A stretch of 62,004 nt of DNA from an uncultured Prevotella sp. (GTDB lineage Bacteria > Bacteroidota > Bacteroidia > Bacteroidales > Bacteroidaceae). Shown one piece after another: positions 27,712 through 36,914 of this stretch. The stretch spans positions 1-62,004 of the forward strand of contig CALIZL010000062.1 in the NCBI GenBank assembly GCA_938028745.1. The letters run 5' to 3'. Each line of letters begins with the position of its first letter. Within the stretch, counting starts at the first letter, position 1. Made by a program: the position numbers and the translations under genes. Under the pieces are notes generated by a model. It was not told the origin of the DNA and searched no databases. It worked only from the letters and a program-made list of their open reading frames with translations.

Positions 27712-28279
27712 TTGCAACACGATGCGACACTGCTCGCACCCACATTGCCCACTTCACTATATAAGTCTTAACCAAAGGCAAGCCATTCTTTAAGCTCCCC
27801 TTCACAAACTTTCGCTGGCCTAGCGATGCCAACTACAAAGGTGTATAAGCTGGTTAAACTGGTATTAACAGCCACTAACACATCGTGTTTATAAGCCTTT
27901 GGCACCAGCTGGCGAACCACTAATACGAGTTTACTTGCCCCTAGCTGCACGCAAACAATGTAAAATTTTTGTACCGTTTTTTTAACATTATGAGTGCCCT
28001 CACCGCAAAAATTCCGGACATTGGGCGAATTTTCGCTCGTATTCTTTAAGCTTGTAACAGCCTGATTTATTGCCAATTGTAGCAATATTAGGCAAAACAC
28101 CCACATTAATGGTCGGCAAGTAGAATATTTATACGGTTAAAGGGTCAGCCAAACACTCATCAAGCTATTTCTCATTTCTTTGTCGCTACGTGCCGTCAAA
28201 TATACATTCTAAACCATTTTATCTCGGATATAGACCACAAATCAACACCAAAATATGGCAATTTGCAGCATATTGAATT
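27712..28279. other. Intergenic region without a recognisable gene
   Basis: AT-rich sequence after the 167-residue gene. A minus-strand open frame at 27768-28106 (112 codons) has no signal or motif and I do not accept it. No RNA gene or promoter was recognised. Confidence 0.4.
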
Positions 28280-28411
28280 GCATTTTGGTGCTAAATGCAG
28301 TGCGTTTTGGTGCTAAATGCAGTGCGTTTTGGTACAAAATGCAGTCCGTTTTGGTGCATATTGCAGTCCATTTTGGTGCATATTGCAGTTGGTTTTGCTG
28401 CATATTTACCA
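28280..28411 (-). repeat. Array of 22-bp direct repeats, reverse orientation
   Basis: Five good units of exactly 22 bp (28280-28301, 28302-28323, 28324-28345, 28346-28367, 28368-28389) and one degenerate unit to 28411. Read on the minus strand the core is GCATTTAGCACCAAAACGC, the same as in the arrays at 44278-44431 and 61749-61880. There is no unique spacer between units, so it is not a CRISPR array; 22 is not a multiple of 3, so it is not a coding repeat. Confidence 0.85.
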
Positions 28412-28947
28412 CATATTAGCGAGAGATATTCATACATTTTCGTGTTATTGAGGGTGCAAAATGGGCGATTATTTTCAACAAAGAGAGATGCAATGTTATA
28501 TGAGATTGCAAAAAATGGCGCAGAAAACGCGCTGGAGCGGTGTGCAAATTTGACTTTTTCGGTGCGTTTTATATAGGTTTTCACCTCATTTTCGTCTAGA
28601 AGGTGGTGCCACAAAGAGTGTGTTTTGTAAAACATTATTACCCATTTAACAAATCATAGCTGTACTTACCATTGTGAAAAGCGGGTAAAATGGGCGCTTA
28701 AAATGGGTACATCCGTGTTTTTAACCTATATCGCGCATTAGACCGCTTGGGGGTAAATGCCGTGACATGCTGTGCAACAACTGCACTACTTTCATTAACT
28801 AGCACAAGAGAAAAGCAAAATATAAGGCTGAAAAAATCATCAATAATAGGTAAGCCAAGAGGCAAGCACACACCCGCGCAGTACCCACTTCTAGGTATTT
28901 TAAAAAAGGATAACGCACCATTTGCCACCCCTCAAACGGAAATGTTA
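28412..28947. other. AT-rich intergenic region upstream of feoAB
   Basis: No convincing gene. A 114-codon minus-strand frame (28291-28635) runs through the 22-bp array, and a 76-codon one (28698-28928) lacks any recognised motif; both are probably chance. Similarity to the other repeat elements is weak outside the array itself. Confidence 0.4.
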
Positions 28948-28955
28948 TAACTTTG
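28948..28955 (+). promoter_or_regulatory. Candidate -7 box for feoAB
   Basis: TAACTTTG about 35 bases before the ATG. TTTG at 28921-28924 is a possible -33 box but the spacer is 23 instead of 19. No obvious Fur-type operator was recognised. Confidence 0.5.
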
Positions 28956-28990
28956 TGTAGGCATAAACACGTAACACAGACAAATAGGAA

Positions 28991-31579
28991 ATGAGATTAT
29001 CGGAACTAAGAACGGGAGAAAAAGCCGTTGTGGTGAAAGTTTTGGGCCACGGTGGTTTTAGAAAACGCATCGTAGAGATGGGCTTTATCAAGGGTAAAAC
29101 CGTTGAGGTGTTGCTCAATGCCCCCCTTCAAGACCCCGTGAAATACAAGATACTTGGTTACGAAATTTCGCTCCGCCGCGACGAGGCGCAAATGATTGAA
29201 GTGGTTTCGGAAGAAGAAGCCAAGCTTATCGACACGCCCAACGACGAAACGAAAGACACCGAAAACACATTGGGCACGAACGCCGAAAGGGACGACATGC
29301 CGCAGCCAACGGCAACCGACATGCCCGTTAGCGAAGAAAAGATGCAACAAGCGGCACGCCACAAGCGCCGCGTGATAAACGTGGCACTGGTGGGAAACCC
29401 CAACTGCGGAAAGACATCGCTGTTCAACTTCGCATCGGGAGCACACGAAAAGGTGGGAAATTATTCGGGCGTAACCGTCGATGCCAAGGAAGGCATCGCA
29501 CGTTTCGAGGGCTATGAGTTTCATTTGGTAGACCTGCCAGGCACTTACTCGCTCTCGGCATATAGTCCAGAGGAGCTATATGTGCGCAAACAGATCGTTG
29601 AAAAAACACCCGACGTGGTTATCAACGTGCTAGATGCCAGCAATTTGGAACGTAACCTTTACCTCACTACCCAACTCGTAGACATGAACTTGCGCATGGT
29701 GTGTGCCCTAAACATGTACGACGAGTTTGAGAAACGCGGCGATACCATAGACCTGCTGATGCTAGGCAAGCAATTGGGTGTACCCATGATACCCACCGTA
29801 TTTAAGACGGGGCGGGGCGTGCAGCTGCTTTTCCACATCATCATCAACATGTATGAGGGTATGGACTTTATCGACAAGGACGGCAACATCAACCCCGAAG
29901 TGGCCGCCGACCTGCAAAAGTGGCACGAAGAATATAAGAATGACGTGCCCACCGAGCACCAAGAAGACTTTGCCACAACCGATGCCCGACCACATAACAA
30001 GGTTTCGAGACACATACACATCAATCATGGCCCTAGGCTAGAACTATGTATCAACCGCCTGAAACTGCAAATTGAGCAGAACCCAGAGGTAATGCACAAG
30101 TTCCATACGCGATACTTGGCCATCAAACTGTTGGAGAACGATGCCGAAACAGAACGCGAAGTGGCCTCGTTAAGCAACGCCAAGGCCATATTGGCCACGC
30201 GCGACAAGGAGGCGCAAAGCATAAAAACACAACTTAACGAGGACTGCGAAACAGCCATTATGGATGCCAAATACGCCTTTATTCATGGCGTTTTGGCCAA
30301 AGCTGGCTACAAGGAGGGTAAAGCCACCGACACCTACAAGCTTACCCACAAGCTAGATGCCATCATTACCCATAAGTTTTGGGGGTTCCCCATCTTCTTC
30401 TTGCTGCTCTACATCATGTTCCAGGTAACGTTCACCGTGGGGCAATACCCTATGGATTGGATAGACCAAGGCGTAAATTGGCTGGGAGAATGGGTTAAGG
30501 AAAACATGAAAGACGGCCCAGTAAAGGACCTCTTGGCCGATGGTATTATTGCCGGCGTGGGCGCGGTTATCGTGTTTCTGCCGCAAATTCTCATTCTCTA
30601 CTTCTTCATCTCGTTCATGGAAGACAGCGGCTACATGGCACGCGCTGCCTTTATCATGGACAAGTTGATGCACAAGATGGGGCTGCACGGCAAGTCGTTC
30701 ATACCCCTTATCATGGGTTTTGGCTGCAATGTGCCTGCGGTAATGGCTACACGCACCATCGAAAGTAGGCGAAGCCGACTGATAACGATGCTTATCCTGC
30801 CCATGATGAGCTGTTCGGCGCGCCTGCCTATCTACATCATGATAACAGGAACATTCTTTGCCTTGAAGTATCGCTCGGCAATTATGATTTCGCTTTACGT
30901 GGTGGGCATACTCATGGCCGTGATAATGAGCAAGATTTTCAGCCGTTTCTTGGTGAAAGGCGAAGATACGCCCTTCGTGATGGAGTTGCCGCCGTATCGT
31001 TTCCCCACCAAGAAAGCCATCGCCCGACATACATGGGAGAAAGGCAAACAATACTTGCAAAAGATGGGTGGCATTATTCTTGTGGCCAGCATCATTGTTT
31101 GGGCATTGGGATATTTCCCACATAACGACGGGCTAGACAAGCAACAGCAGCAAGAACAAAGCATTATCGGAAGGATGGGCAAGGCCGTCGAACCCGTGTT
31201 CCGTGCGCAAGGTTTCGATTGGAAACTAGACGTGAGTTTGCTTGCTGGCGTTGGTGCCAAAGAGATTGTGGCCTCTACGATGGGCGTGCTATATGCCGAT
31301 GACGACAGTTTTGGTGATGACAACAGTTACAGCCACGACACCGAGAAATACACCCGCTTGCGAAAGCAAATGATAAACGATGGCATTTCGCCCCTATCGG
31401 GCTATGCCTACCTCATCTTCGTGTTGCTTTACTTCCCTTGCATAGCCACCGTTGTGGCCATTCGCAACGAAAGTGGATCGTGGCGGTGGGCCTTGTTCGC
31501 CGCCATTTATACCACAGGATTGGCATGGGTTGTTAGTGCCGCAGTATATCAAGTGGGCAGTTTGATAATGGGAAGTTAG
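28991..31579 (+). CDS. feoB: Ferrous iron transporter, FeoA-FeoB fusion
   Basis: This 862-residue protein imports Fe(II) across the inner membrane. Residues 1 to about 75 form a FeoA SH3-like domain (MRLSELRTGEKAVVVKVLG); a variable acidic linker follows; the FeoB GTPase domain starts near 130 with G1 GNPNCGKTSLF, the switch GNYSGVTV, G3 DLPGTYSL and G4 NMYD. The C-terminal half carries the two Gate domains and transmembrane helices, including GFGCNVPAVMATRTIE. Fusion of FeoA to FeoB is usual in Bacteroidetes. It has its own terminator and lies 310 bases before the nuo operon, whose many Fe-S clusters need iron, but the link is only positional. Confidence 0.97.
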   Translation: MRLSELRTGEKAVVVKVLGHGGFRKRIVEMGFIKGKTVEVLLNAPLQDPVKYKILGYEISLRRDEAQMIEVVSEEEAKLIDTPNDETKDTENTLGTNAERDDMPQPTATDMPVSEEKMQQAARHKRRVINVALVGNPNCGKTSLFNFASGAHEKVGNYSGVTVDAKEGIARFEGYEFHLVDLPGTYSLSAYSPEELYVRKQIVEKTPDVVINVLDASNLERNLYLTTQLVDMNLRMVCALNMYDEFEKRGDTIDLLMLGKQLGVPMIPTVFKTGRGVQLLFHIIINMYEGMDFIDKDGNINPEVAADLQKWHEEYKNDVPTEHQEDFATTDARPHNKVSRHIHINHGPRLELCINRLKLQIEQNPEVMHKFHTRYLAIKLLENDAETEREVASLSNAKAILATRDKEAQSIKTQLNEDCETAIMDAKYAFIHGVLAKAGYKEGKATDTYKLTHKLDAIITHKFWGFPIFFLLLYIMFQVTFTVGQYPMDWIDQGVNWLGEWVKENMKDGPVKDLLADGIIAGVGAVIVFLPQILILYFFISFMEDSGYMARAAFIMDKLMHKMGLHGKSFIPLIMGFGCNVPAVMATRTIESRRSRLITMLILPMMSCSARLPIYIMITGTFFALKYRSAIMISLYVVGILMAVIMSKIFSRFLVKGEDTPFVMELPPYRFPTKKAIARHTWEKGKQYLQKMGGIILVASIIVWALGYFPHNDGLDKQQQQEQSIIGRMGKAVEPVFRAQGFDWKLDVSLLAGVGAKEIVASTMGVLYADDDSFGDDNSYSHDTEKYTRLRKQMINDGISPLSGYAYLIFVLLYFPCIATVVAIRNESGSWRWALFAAIYTTGLAWVVSAAVYQVGSLIMGS

Positions 31580-31631
31580 GCACACGCCCCCTACCCCACA
31601 CCTTATTTATATAGGCAACCACAAACCCAAG

Positions 31632-31672
31632 AAACGCTTTCGGCAACCACAGAGAGGCAGCCGAAAGCGTTT
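31632..31672 (+). terminator. Intrinsic terminator of feoAB
   Basis: Arms 31632-31644 and 31660-31672 form a perfect 13-bp stem with a 15-base loop, followed by a T-run. Classic rho-independent form about 50 bases after the stop. Confidence 0.88.
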
Positions 31673-31792
31673 TTTGCGTGGTACAATAGGCAAAGCTACA
31701 CCAAAATAGAACAGCCAAAATGAATAAAAACCAAACAAAACCCACCGCTACCCAATAATGATGACGTTTATACCCACATTTTGCAACATGGG

Positions 31793-31821
31793 GATTACAT
31801 TTTTTGGGAAAACATGTAATC
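31793..31821. promoter_or_regulatory. Inverted repeat upstream of nuo, candidate operator
   Basis: GATTACAT (31793-31800) and ATGTAATC (31814-31821) are perfect inverted 8-mers separated by 13 bases, just upstream of the nuoA -7 box. It is not an obvious known operator type. Confidence 0.4.
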
Positions 31822-31838
31822 ATTTTCATATTTATTAT

Positions 31839-31846
31839 TACCTTTG
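31839..31846 (+). promoter_or_regulatory. Candidate -7 box of the nuo operon
   Basis: TACCTTTG about 45 bases before the nuoA ATG. There is no matching -33 box, so activation through the adjacent inverted repeat is conceivable. Confidence 0.55.
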
Positions 31847-31889
31847 CACCATATTTGGCTGAATACAAACAATTATATAATAACGTTAT

Positions 31890-32240
31890 ATGTCTTTTAT
31901 TTTATTTATTACCGTTCTGATAACGGCTGTCCTTTTGGTTGTGGCGGCATTTGCCATAGCCAAGGCGATAGGGCCTCGGTCGTACAATGCGGTGAAAGGT
32001 GAGCCATTCGAGAGTGGTATCCCGACGCGCGGTTCCTCGTGGATTCCCGTGCACATCGGTTATTATCTCTTTGCCATCCTTTTCCTCATGTTCGACGTAG
32101 AGACCGTATTCCTCTATCCTTGGGCAGTGGTTGTTAAGCAGTTTGGAGCTTTGGCTCTGGCGAGCATTGGTTTCTTTTTGGTGGTACTTGTATTTGGCCT
32201 GGCCTACGCTTGGCGGAAAGGAGCATTGGAATGGAAGTGA
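31890..32240 (+). CDS. nuoA: Complex I subunit NuoA
   Basis: NuoA is a small membrane subunit at the junction of the peripheral and membrane arms. The 116 residues have three transmembrane helices and the conserved loop KGEPFESGIPTRGS before FAILFLMFDVETVFLYPW, the segment with the acidic residues used in ion translocation. It is the first gene of the operon nuoABCDHIJKLMN. Its end overlaps nuoB by ten bases. Confidence 0.96.
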   Translation: MSFILFITVLITAVLLVVAAFAIAKAIGPRSYNAVKGEPFESGIPTRGSSWIPVHIGYYLFAILFLMFDVETVFLYPWAVVVKQFGALALASIGFFLVVLVFGLAYAWRKGALEWK

Positions 32241-32854
32241 AACAACCCCATATCAAGAGTATTCCCTACGCGGAATTTAAAGACAACGACACGCTCGAAC
32301 AAATCATGAACGAACTACACGAAGGTGGCGTGAACGTTGTTGTTGGTTCGCTAGACCAAGCCATCAACTGGGGGCGCAGCAATTCGCTGTGGTCGCTTAC
32401 CTTCGCAACGAGCTGTTGCGGTATCGAATTCATGTCGGTGGGATGTGCCCGCTACGACTTCGCACGCTTCGGCTTTGAAGTAACACGCAACTCGCCCCGT
32501 CAGGCCGACCTCATCATGTGCGCAGGAACCATCACCAACAAGATGGCGCCCGTTATGAAACGCCTTTACGACGAAATGGCCGATCCGAAATACGTTATCG
32601 CCGTTGGCGGATGCGCCATCAGCGGCGGACCTTTCAAGTCGAGCTACCACGTGGTGCGAGGCATCGAAGAGATTGTTCCCGTAGACGTTTTCATTCCCGG
32701 ATGTCCTCCAAGACCAGAGGCCATTCTCTACGGAATGATGCAGCTGCAACGTAAAGTGAAGGTTGAGAAATTCTTTGGCGGAGCAAACCGCAAGGAAAAG
32801 AAACCCCTGGTTATCACAGATGTTCCAAAGGATTTCGATAAAGACAAGGAATGA
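32231..32854 (+). CDS. nuoB: Complex I subunit NuoB
   Basis: NuoB holds cluster N2, the last iron-sulphur centre before quinone. The four-cysteine pattern is present: ATSCCGIEF (adjacent pair), a later cysteine in DLIMCAGTIT, and IPGCPPRPE. I choose the ATG at 32231, which is preceded by AAAGGAG and gives 207 residues; the frame is also open from a TTG at 32210 inside nuoA. It overlaps nuoA by 10 bases and is followed 9 bases later by the nuoCD fusion, so translation is probably coupled. Confidence 0.96.
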   Translation: MEVKQPHIKSIPYAEFKDNDTLEQIMNELHEGGVNVVVGSLDQAINWGRSNSLWSLTFATSCCGIEFMSVGCARYDFARFGFEVTRNSPRQADLIMCAGTITNKMAPVMKRLYDEMADPKYVIAVGGCAISGGPFKSSYHVVRGIEEIVPVDVFIPGCPPRPEAILYGMMQLQRKVKVEKFFGGANRKEKKPLVITDVPKDFDKDKE

Positions 32855-32863
32855 GACGCTATT

Positions 32864-34432
32864 ATGAAACTAAATAACATTGAATTAAACGCGAACGATT
32901 TTGCCAACGAGATGGCAAAATTAAGAAATGAAAAACATTTCGACTTCCTCGTCACCATCGTTGGTGAAGACTTTGGAGAGGAAGGTTTCGGGTGTATCTA
33001 TATTCTGGAGAACACTCAAACCTACGAACGCATCTCGGTTAAAGTCGTTGCTGCCGACCGCGAGAACCCTTACTTGCCCTCGGTGACTAGCCTTTGGAAA
33101 GCCGCCGACCTGCTGGAACGCGAGGTTTACGACTTCTTCGGCATCAAGTTCATCGGACATCCCGACATGCGAAGGCTCTATCTGCGTAGCGATTTCACGG
33201 GCTACCCCCTAAGAAAAGACTACGACATGGACCCCGAGAAGAACAAGGCTCACATGTACGACGACCCCGAACCCGACTATACCTTGCAATATAGCCTAGA
33301 TAAAGACGGGAATTTGGTGGAAACACGCCATAAACTGTTCGGAGACGACGACTATGTGGTGAACATCGGACCGCAACACCCAGCCACACACGGCGTGTTG
33401 CGCCTGCAAACGATACTAGACGGCGAGGTGATTAGGAAGATTTACCCACACTTGGGCTACATTCACCGCGGCGTGGAGAAGATTTCGGAAAGCTATGTCT
33501 ATCCCCAGACACTGGCATTTGCCGACCGTTTGGACTATCTCAGCGCAACCATGAACCGCCATGCACTGGTGGGCGTGATTGAAGAGGCGATGGGCGTGGA
33601 GCTTACCGACCGCATTAAATATATCCGTACCATCATGGACGAGCTGCAACGCCTCGACTCGCACCTGCTGTTTTACAGCTGCTGTGCGCAAGACGTTGGC
33701 GCATTGACAGCATTTATATATGGCATGCGCGACCGCGAGCAGGTTATCAACGTGATGGAAGAGACCACCGGTGGCCGACTCATCATGAACTATTACCGCA
33801 TTGGCGGTTGTCAAGCCGACATCGACCCCAACTTTGTGCAGAACGTAAAGAAACTTTGCGCCTACATGAAACCGATGTTCAGAGAATATCAAGATGTATT
33901 CACGGGCAATGTTATCATGGAAAACCGTTTCAAAGGCGTGGGTATGCTATCTCGTGAGGATGCAATCAGCTACGGATGTACGGGCGGAACGGGTCGTGCA
34001 ACGGGCTGGCAGAACGACGTTCGCAAGCACCACAGCTACGGTGTGTATGATAAGGTAGACTTTAAAGAGATTACCTACAACAACGGAGACAGCTACGACC
34101 GCTATATGGTGCGCATGAAGGAGATGGAACAGAGCGTTCATATCTTGGAAACGCTTATCGACAACATCCCCGAAGGCGACTTCTACATCAAGCAAAAGCC
34201 CATTATCAAGGTGCCCGAAGGCCAATGGTACTTCTCGTGCGAGGGCTCGCGCGGCGAGATTGGCGTGTTCCTCGACAGCAAAGGCGACAAGAGCCCCTAT
34301 CGCTTGAAGTTCCGCCCTATGGGTCTTCCTTTGGTTTCGGCCTTAGATACCATGCTACGTGGCGAGAAGATAGCCGACCTTATCGCCGTCGGCGCATCGT
34401 TAGATTATGTTATACCCGATATTGACAGATAA
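32864..34432 (+). CDS. nuoC/nuoD: Complex I fused subunit NuoC/NuoD
   Basis: The product of 522 residues joins the NuoC (about 1-150; WKAADLLEREVYDFFGIKF) and NuoD (about 165-522) subunits in one chain, as in E. coli and Bacteroidetes. NuoD forms part of the quinone site: NIGPQHPATHGVLRL, YIHRGVEKISE and the C-terminal end VIPDIDR are conserved. It has no cofactor of its own. It lies between nuoB and nuoH with spacers of 9 and 2 bases. Confidence 0.97.
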   Translation: MKLNNIELNANDFANEMAKLRNEKHFDFLVTIVGEDFGEEGFGCIYILENTQTYERISVKVVAADRENPYLPSVTSLWKAADLLEREVYDFFGIKFIGHPDMRRLYLRSDFTGYPLRKDYDMDPEKNKAHMYDDPEPDYTLQYSLDKDGNLVETRHKLFGDDDYVVNIGPQHPATHGVLRLQTILDGEVIRKIYPHLGYIHRGVEKISESYVYPQTLAFADRLDYLSATMNRHALVGVIEEAMGVELTDRIKYIRTIMDELQRLDSHLLFYSCCAQDVGALTAFIYGMRDREQVINVMEETTGGRLIMNYYRIGGCQADIDPNFVQNVKKLCAYMKPMFREYQDVFTGNVIMENRFKGVGMLSREDAISYGCTGGTGRATGWQNDVRKHHSYGVYDKVDFKEITYNNGDSYDRYMVRMKEMEQSVHILETLIDNIPEGDFYIKQKPIIKVPEGQWYFSCEGSRGEIGVFLDSKGDKSPYRLKFRPMGLPLVSALDTMLRGEKIADLIAVGASLDYVIPDIDR

Positions 34433-34434
34433 TT

Positions 34435-35523
34435 ATGTTTGACTTTTCAATCGTTACGACGTGGTTTGACAGTCTGCTGCGAGATACTTGCGGACTGAGC
34501 AGCTTTTGGGCCATACTCATCGAATGTGTGCTCGTGGGTGTATTCATACTGGCTGCGTACGCCATATTAGCTATCCTGCTTATCTTCATGGAACGCAAGG
34601 TGTGTGCGGCTTTCCAATGCCGTCTAGGCCCGATGCGTGTTGGTCCGTGGGGTATTTTCCAAGTTATCGCCGACGTTTTGAAGATGCTTATCAAAGAAAT
34701 CTTCGCTGTCGACAAGGCCGACAAGCTGCTCTACTCCATCGCTCCCATTCTGGTGCTGATTGGTTCGGTAGGTGCTTTCTCGTTCATGCCGTGGAACAAA
34801 GGCGCCACAATCTTGGATTTCAACGTCGGCATCTTCCTGATGACGGCCATTTCGAGTATCGGCGTTATTGGAATCTTCATCGCCGGATGGAGCTCCAACA
34901 ACAAATATAGTGTTATTTCGGCCATGCGTGGTGCGGTGCAGATGATTTCTTACGAGATGTCGTTGGGCCTTTGCCTCATCGCAGCCGTGGTTCTTACGGG
35001 CACAATGCAGGTTAGCGGCATCGTGGAAGCACAGAGCGGCCCCTTTGGGTGGCTTATCTTCCAAGGCCATATCCCCGCCATTATCGCCTTCGTGGTGTTC
35101 CTCATCACTGGAAATGCCGAGGCAAACCGTGGTCCGTTCGACTTGGCCGAGGCCGAAAGCGAACTTACCGCAGGCTATCACACCGAGTATTCGGGTATGG
35201 GTTTCGGTTTCTTCTACTTGGCCGAGTATCTAAACCTCTTCATTGTAGCAGGTGTTGCCTCGATGGTTTTCCTTGGAGGGTGGATGCCGATACACATTGG
35301 CGTGGAAGGTTTTGATAAGGTGATGGACTATATTCCAGGCATCGTTTGGTTCTTAGGCAAGGCATTCGCCCTTGTTTGGGTACTCATGTGGATACGCTGG
35401 ACGTTCCCCCGCCTTCGCATCGACCAGATATTGAAGTTGGAATGGAAATACCTGATGCCCCTGTCCTTGCTCAACCTCGTGATCATGACAATTGTCGTGG
35501 CCTTTGGCTGGTACATTAAATAA
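34435..35523 (+). CDS. nuoH: Complex I subunit NuoH
   Basis: A 362-residue membrane subunit with about eight helices that forms the quinone-access channel next to NuoB and NuoD. Conserved segments include ERKVCAAFQCRLGPMRVGPWG and FDLAEAESELTAGYHTEYSGM, whose acidic loop is typical. It starts two bases after nuoC/D and is followed by nuoI after 10 bases. Confidence 0.97.
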   Translation: MFDFSIVTTWFDSLLRDTCGLSSFWAILIECVLVGVFILAAYAILAILLIFMERKVCAAFQCRLGPMRVGPWGIFQVIADVLKMLIKEIFAVDKADKLLYSIAPILVLIGSVGAFSFMPWNKGATILDFNVGIFLMTAISSIGVIGIFIAGWSSNNKYSVISAMRGAVQMISYEMSLGLCLIAAVVLTGTMQVSGIVEAQSGPFGWLIFQGHIPAIIAFVVFLITGNAEANRGPFDLAEAESELTAGYHTEYSGMGFGFFYLAEYLNLFIVAGVASMVFLGGWMPIHIGVEGFDKVMDYIPGIVWFLGKAFALVWVLMWIRWTFPRLRIDQILKLEWKYLMPLSLLNLVIMTIVVAFGWYIK

Positions 35524-35533
35524 CGAAAAAGAC

Positions 35534-36064
35534 ATGGAAGATAACAAGAAATCATATTTTGGCGGTATACGAGATGGCATCAAGTCGCTCGCCACTGGCC
35601 TACGTGTCACGCTGCGCGAGTACTTTACGCCGAAGGTAACCGAACAATACCCCGAAAACAGAAAGACCACTTTGCACGTGGCAAAGCGTTCGCGCGGAAG
35701 GCTCGTTATGAAGCGCGACGAGAACGATGTGGTGAAATGTGTGGCCTGCCTGATGTGCGAAAAAGCATGTCCCAATGGTACCATTCGCATTGTTTCTGAA
35801 ATGGTGACCAACGAGGAGGGCAAGAAGAAACGCCAATTGGTGAAGTACGACTACGACTTGGGCGACTGCATGTTCTGCGAACTGTGCACAAACGCCTGCA
35901 ACTTCGACGCCATCGAGTTCACCAACGACTTCGAGAACTCCGTATTCAACCGTGACAAGCTTGTCATTGAGCTAGACAAGGAACACTACCAAAGCTCCTT
36001 GCCCAACATCATTGACGGTGGTGCGGAAAGTGAAATCGGAACTTTCAACACTAAAACAAAATAA
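35534..36064 (+). CDS. nuoI: Complex I subunit NuoI (2 x [4Fe-4S])
   Basis: NuoI carries clusters N6a and N6b in the peripheral arm. Both ferredoxin motifs are present: C69, C72, C75, C79 (CVACLMCEKACPNGT) and C112, C115, C118, C122 (CMFCELCTNACNFDAIEF); the second lacks the usual proline after the last cysteine. I start at the ATG at 35534 (176 residues); the frame is open from a TTG at 35492 inside nuoH. With NuoEFG absent, these clusters probably receive electrons from an unidentified donor, for example ferredoxin. Confidence 0.96.
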   Translation: MEDNKKSYFGGIRDGIKSLATGLRVTLREYFTPKVTEQYPENRKTTLHVAKRSRGRLVMKRDENDVVKCVACLMCEKACPNGTIRIVSEMVTNEEGKKKRQLVKYDYDLGDCMFCELCTNACNFDAIEFTNDFENSVFNRDKLVIELDKEHYQSSLPNIIDGGAESEIGTFNTKTK

Positions 36065-36081
36065 TAGGAGTAGACATCTTT

Positions 36082-36603
36082 ATGGCAAATATCATCATGT
36101 TTTGCATCTTGGCCGTGGTAATTATCGGCTCGGCCATCGTATGCGTATTCACAAAGAGAATTATGCGGGCGGCTACTTTCCTGCTGTTCGTGCTCTTTGG
36201 CGTGGCAGGTGTTTACTTCCTGTTAGACTATACCTTCTTAGGCACGGCACAAATTGCCATCTACGCCGGCGGATTGACGATGCTTTACATCTTCGCCATC
36301 CAGCTAGTGTCCAAGCGCACCTTGCAAGGCTTGCAAGAAAGACAACGCGGAAAGACCGTCGTTGCTGGCGCATTGGTAGCCCTTATCGGACTGGTTACCG
36401 TGGCATTGGTGTTGCTTAAGAACCAATTTATAGACATGTCGGCCAGCATGGTCGATGCCGAAGTGCCCATGTCGGTTATCGGAGAGAAGCTCGTCGGTGC
36501 AGGCAAGTATCAGTACGTGCTGCCTTTCGAGTTCATTTCCGTATTTCTCTTGGCATGTATCATCGGCGGAATAATGATTGCAAGAAAGGAGGATAAGAAA
36601 TGA
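36082..36603 (+). CDS. nuoJ: Complex I subunit NuoJ
   Basis: A 173-residue membrane subunit with five predicted helices; the conserved helix 3 region AQIAIYAGGLTMLYIFAIQL is present. NuoJ contains the pi-bulge helix that couples quinone reduction to ion pumping. Its stop overlaps the start of nuoK in an ATGA, which implies coupled translation. Confidence 0.95.
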   Translation: MANIIMFCILAVVIIGSAIVCVFTKRIMRAATFLLFVLFGVAGVYFLLDYTFLGTAQIAIYAGGLTMLYIFAIQLVSKRTLQGLQERQRGKTVVAGALVALIGLVTVALVLLKNQFIDMSASMVDAEVPMSVIGEKLVGAGKYQYVLPFEFISVFLLACIIGGIMIARKEDKK

Positions 36604-36908
36604 TACCCGTAGAATTGTTATTGGGACTGAGCACTTTGCTCTTCTTCATTGGCTTTTTCGGATTTGTAACGCGGCGTAACCTCATCGCGATGCTCATCTC
36701 CATCGAGCTGGTACTCAACTCGGTTGACATCAACTTTGCCGTATTCAACCGCATACTTTACCCTGGCGAACTCGAAGGTTTCTTCTTTTCCTTGTTCTCC
36801 ATCGGCATCAACGCCGCCGAAACGGCAGTGGCCATCGCTATCATCCTTAACGTTTACCGCAGGTTCCACAGTGATCAGGTGAACAGTATTGAAAACATGA
36901 AACTATAA
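36600..36908 (+). CDS. nuoK: Complex I subunit NuoK
   Basis: A 102-residue protein with three transmembrane helices; the conserved glutamate regions are visible in LISIELVLNSVDINFAVF and INAAETAVAIAIILNVYR. These glutamates are needed for proton transfer in the family. It overlaps nuoJ by 4 bases and precedes nuoL by 6. Confidence 0.96.
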   Translation: MIPVELLLGLSTLLFFIGFFGFVTRRNLIAMLISIELVLNSVDINFAVFNRILYPGELEGFFFSLFSIGINAAETAVAIAIILNVYRRFHSDQVNSIENMKL

Positions 36909-36914
36909 ACGACA

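Noticed and set aside
28280..28411. 22-bp repeats considered as CRISPR
   Set aside because: Units are contiguous with no spacers and no cas genes are present; the same holds at 44278-44431 and 61749-61880.
28291..28635. 114-codon minus-strand frame across the 22-bp array
   Set aside because: The repeat period is not a multiple of three, so the frame passes through the array by chance; there is no motif or signal.
30353..31123. Minus-strand open frame of 256 codons inside feoB
   Set aside because: Antisense to the conserved membrane domain of FeoB; no signal peptide, motif or start region of its own.
32210..32230. Upstream TTG start for nuoB
   Set aside because: The ATG at 32231 has an AAAGGAG-type site at a good distance and matches the NuoB N-terminus.
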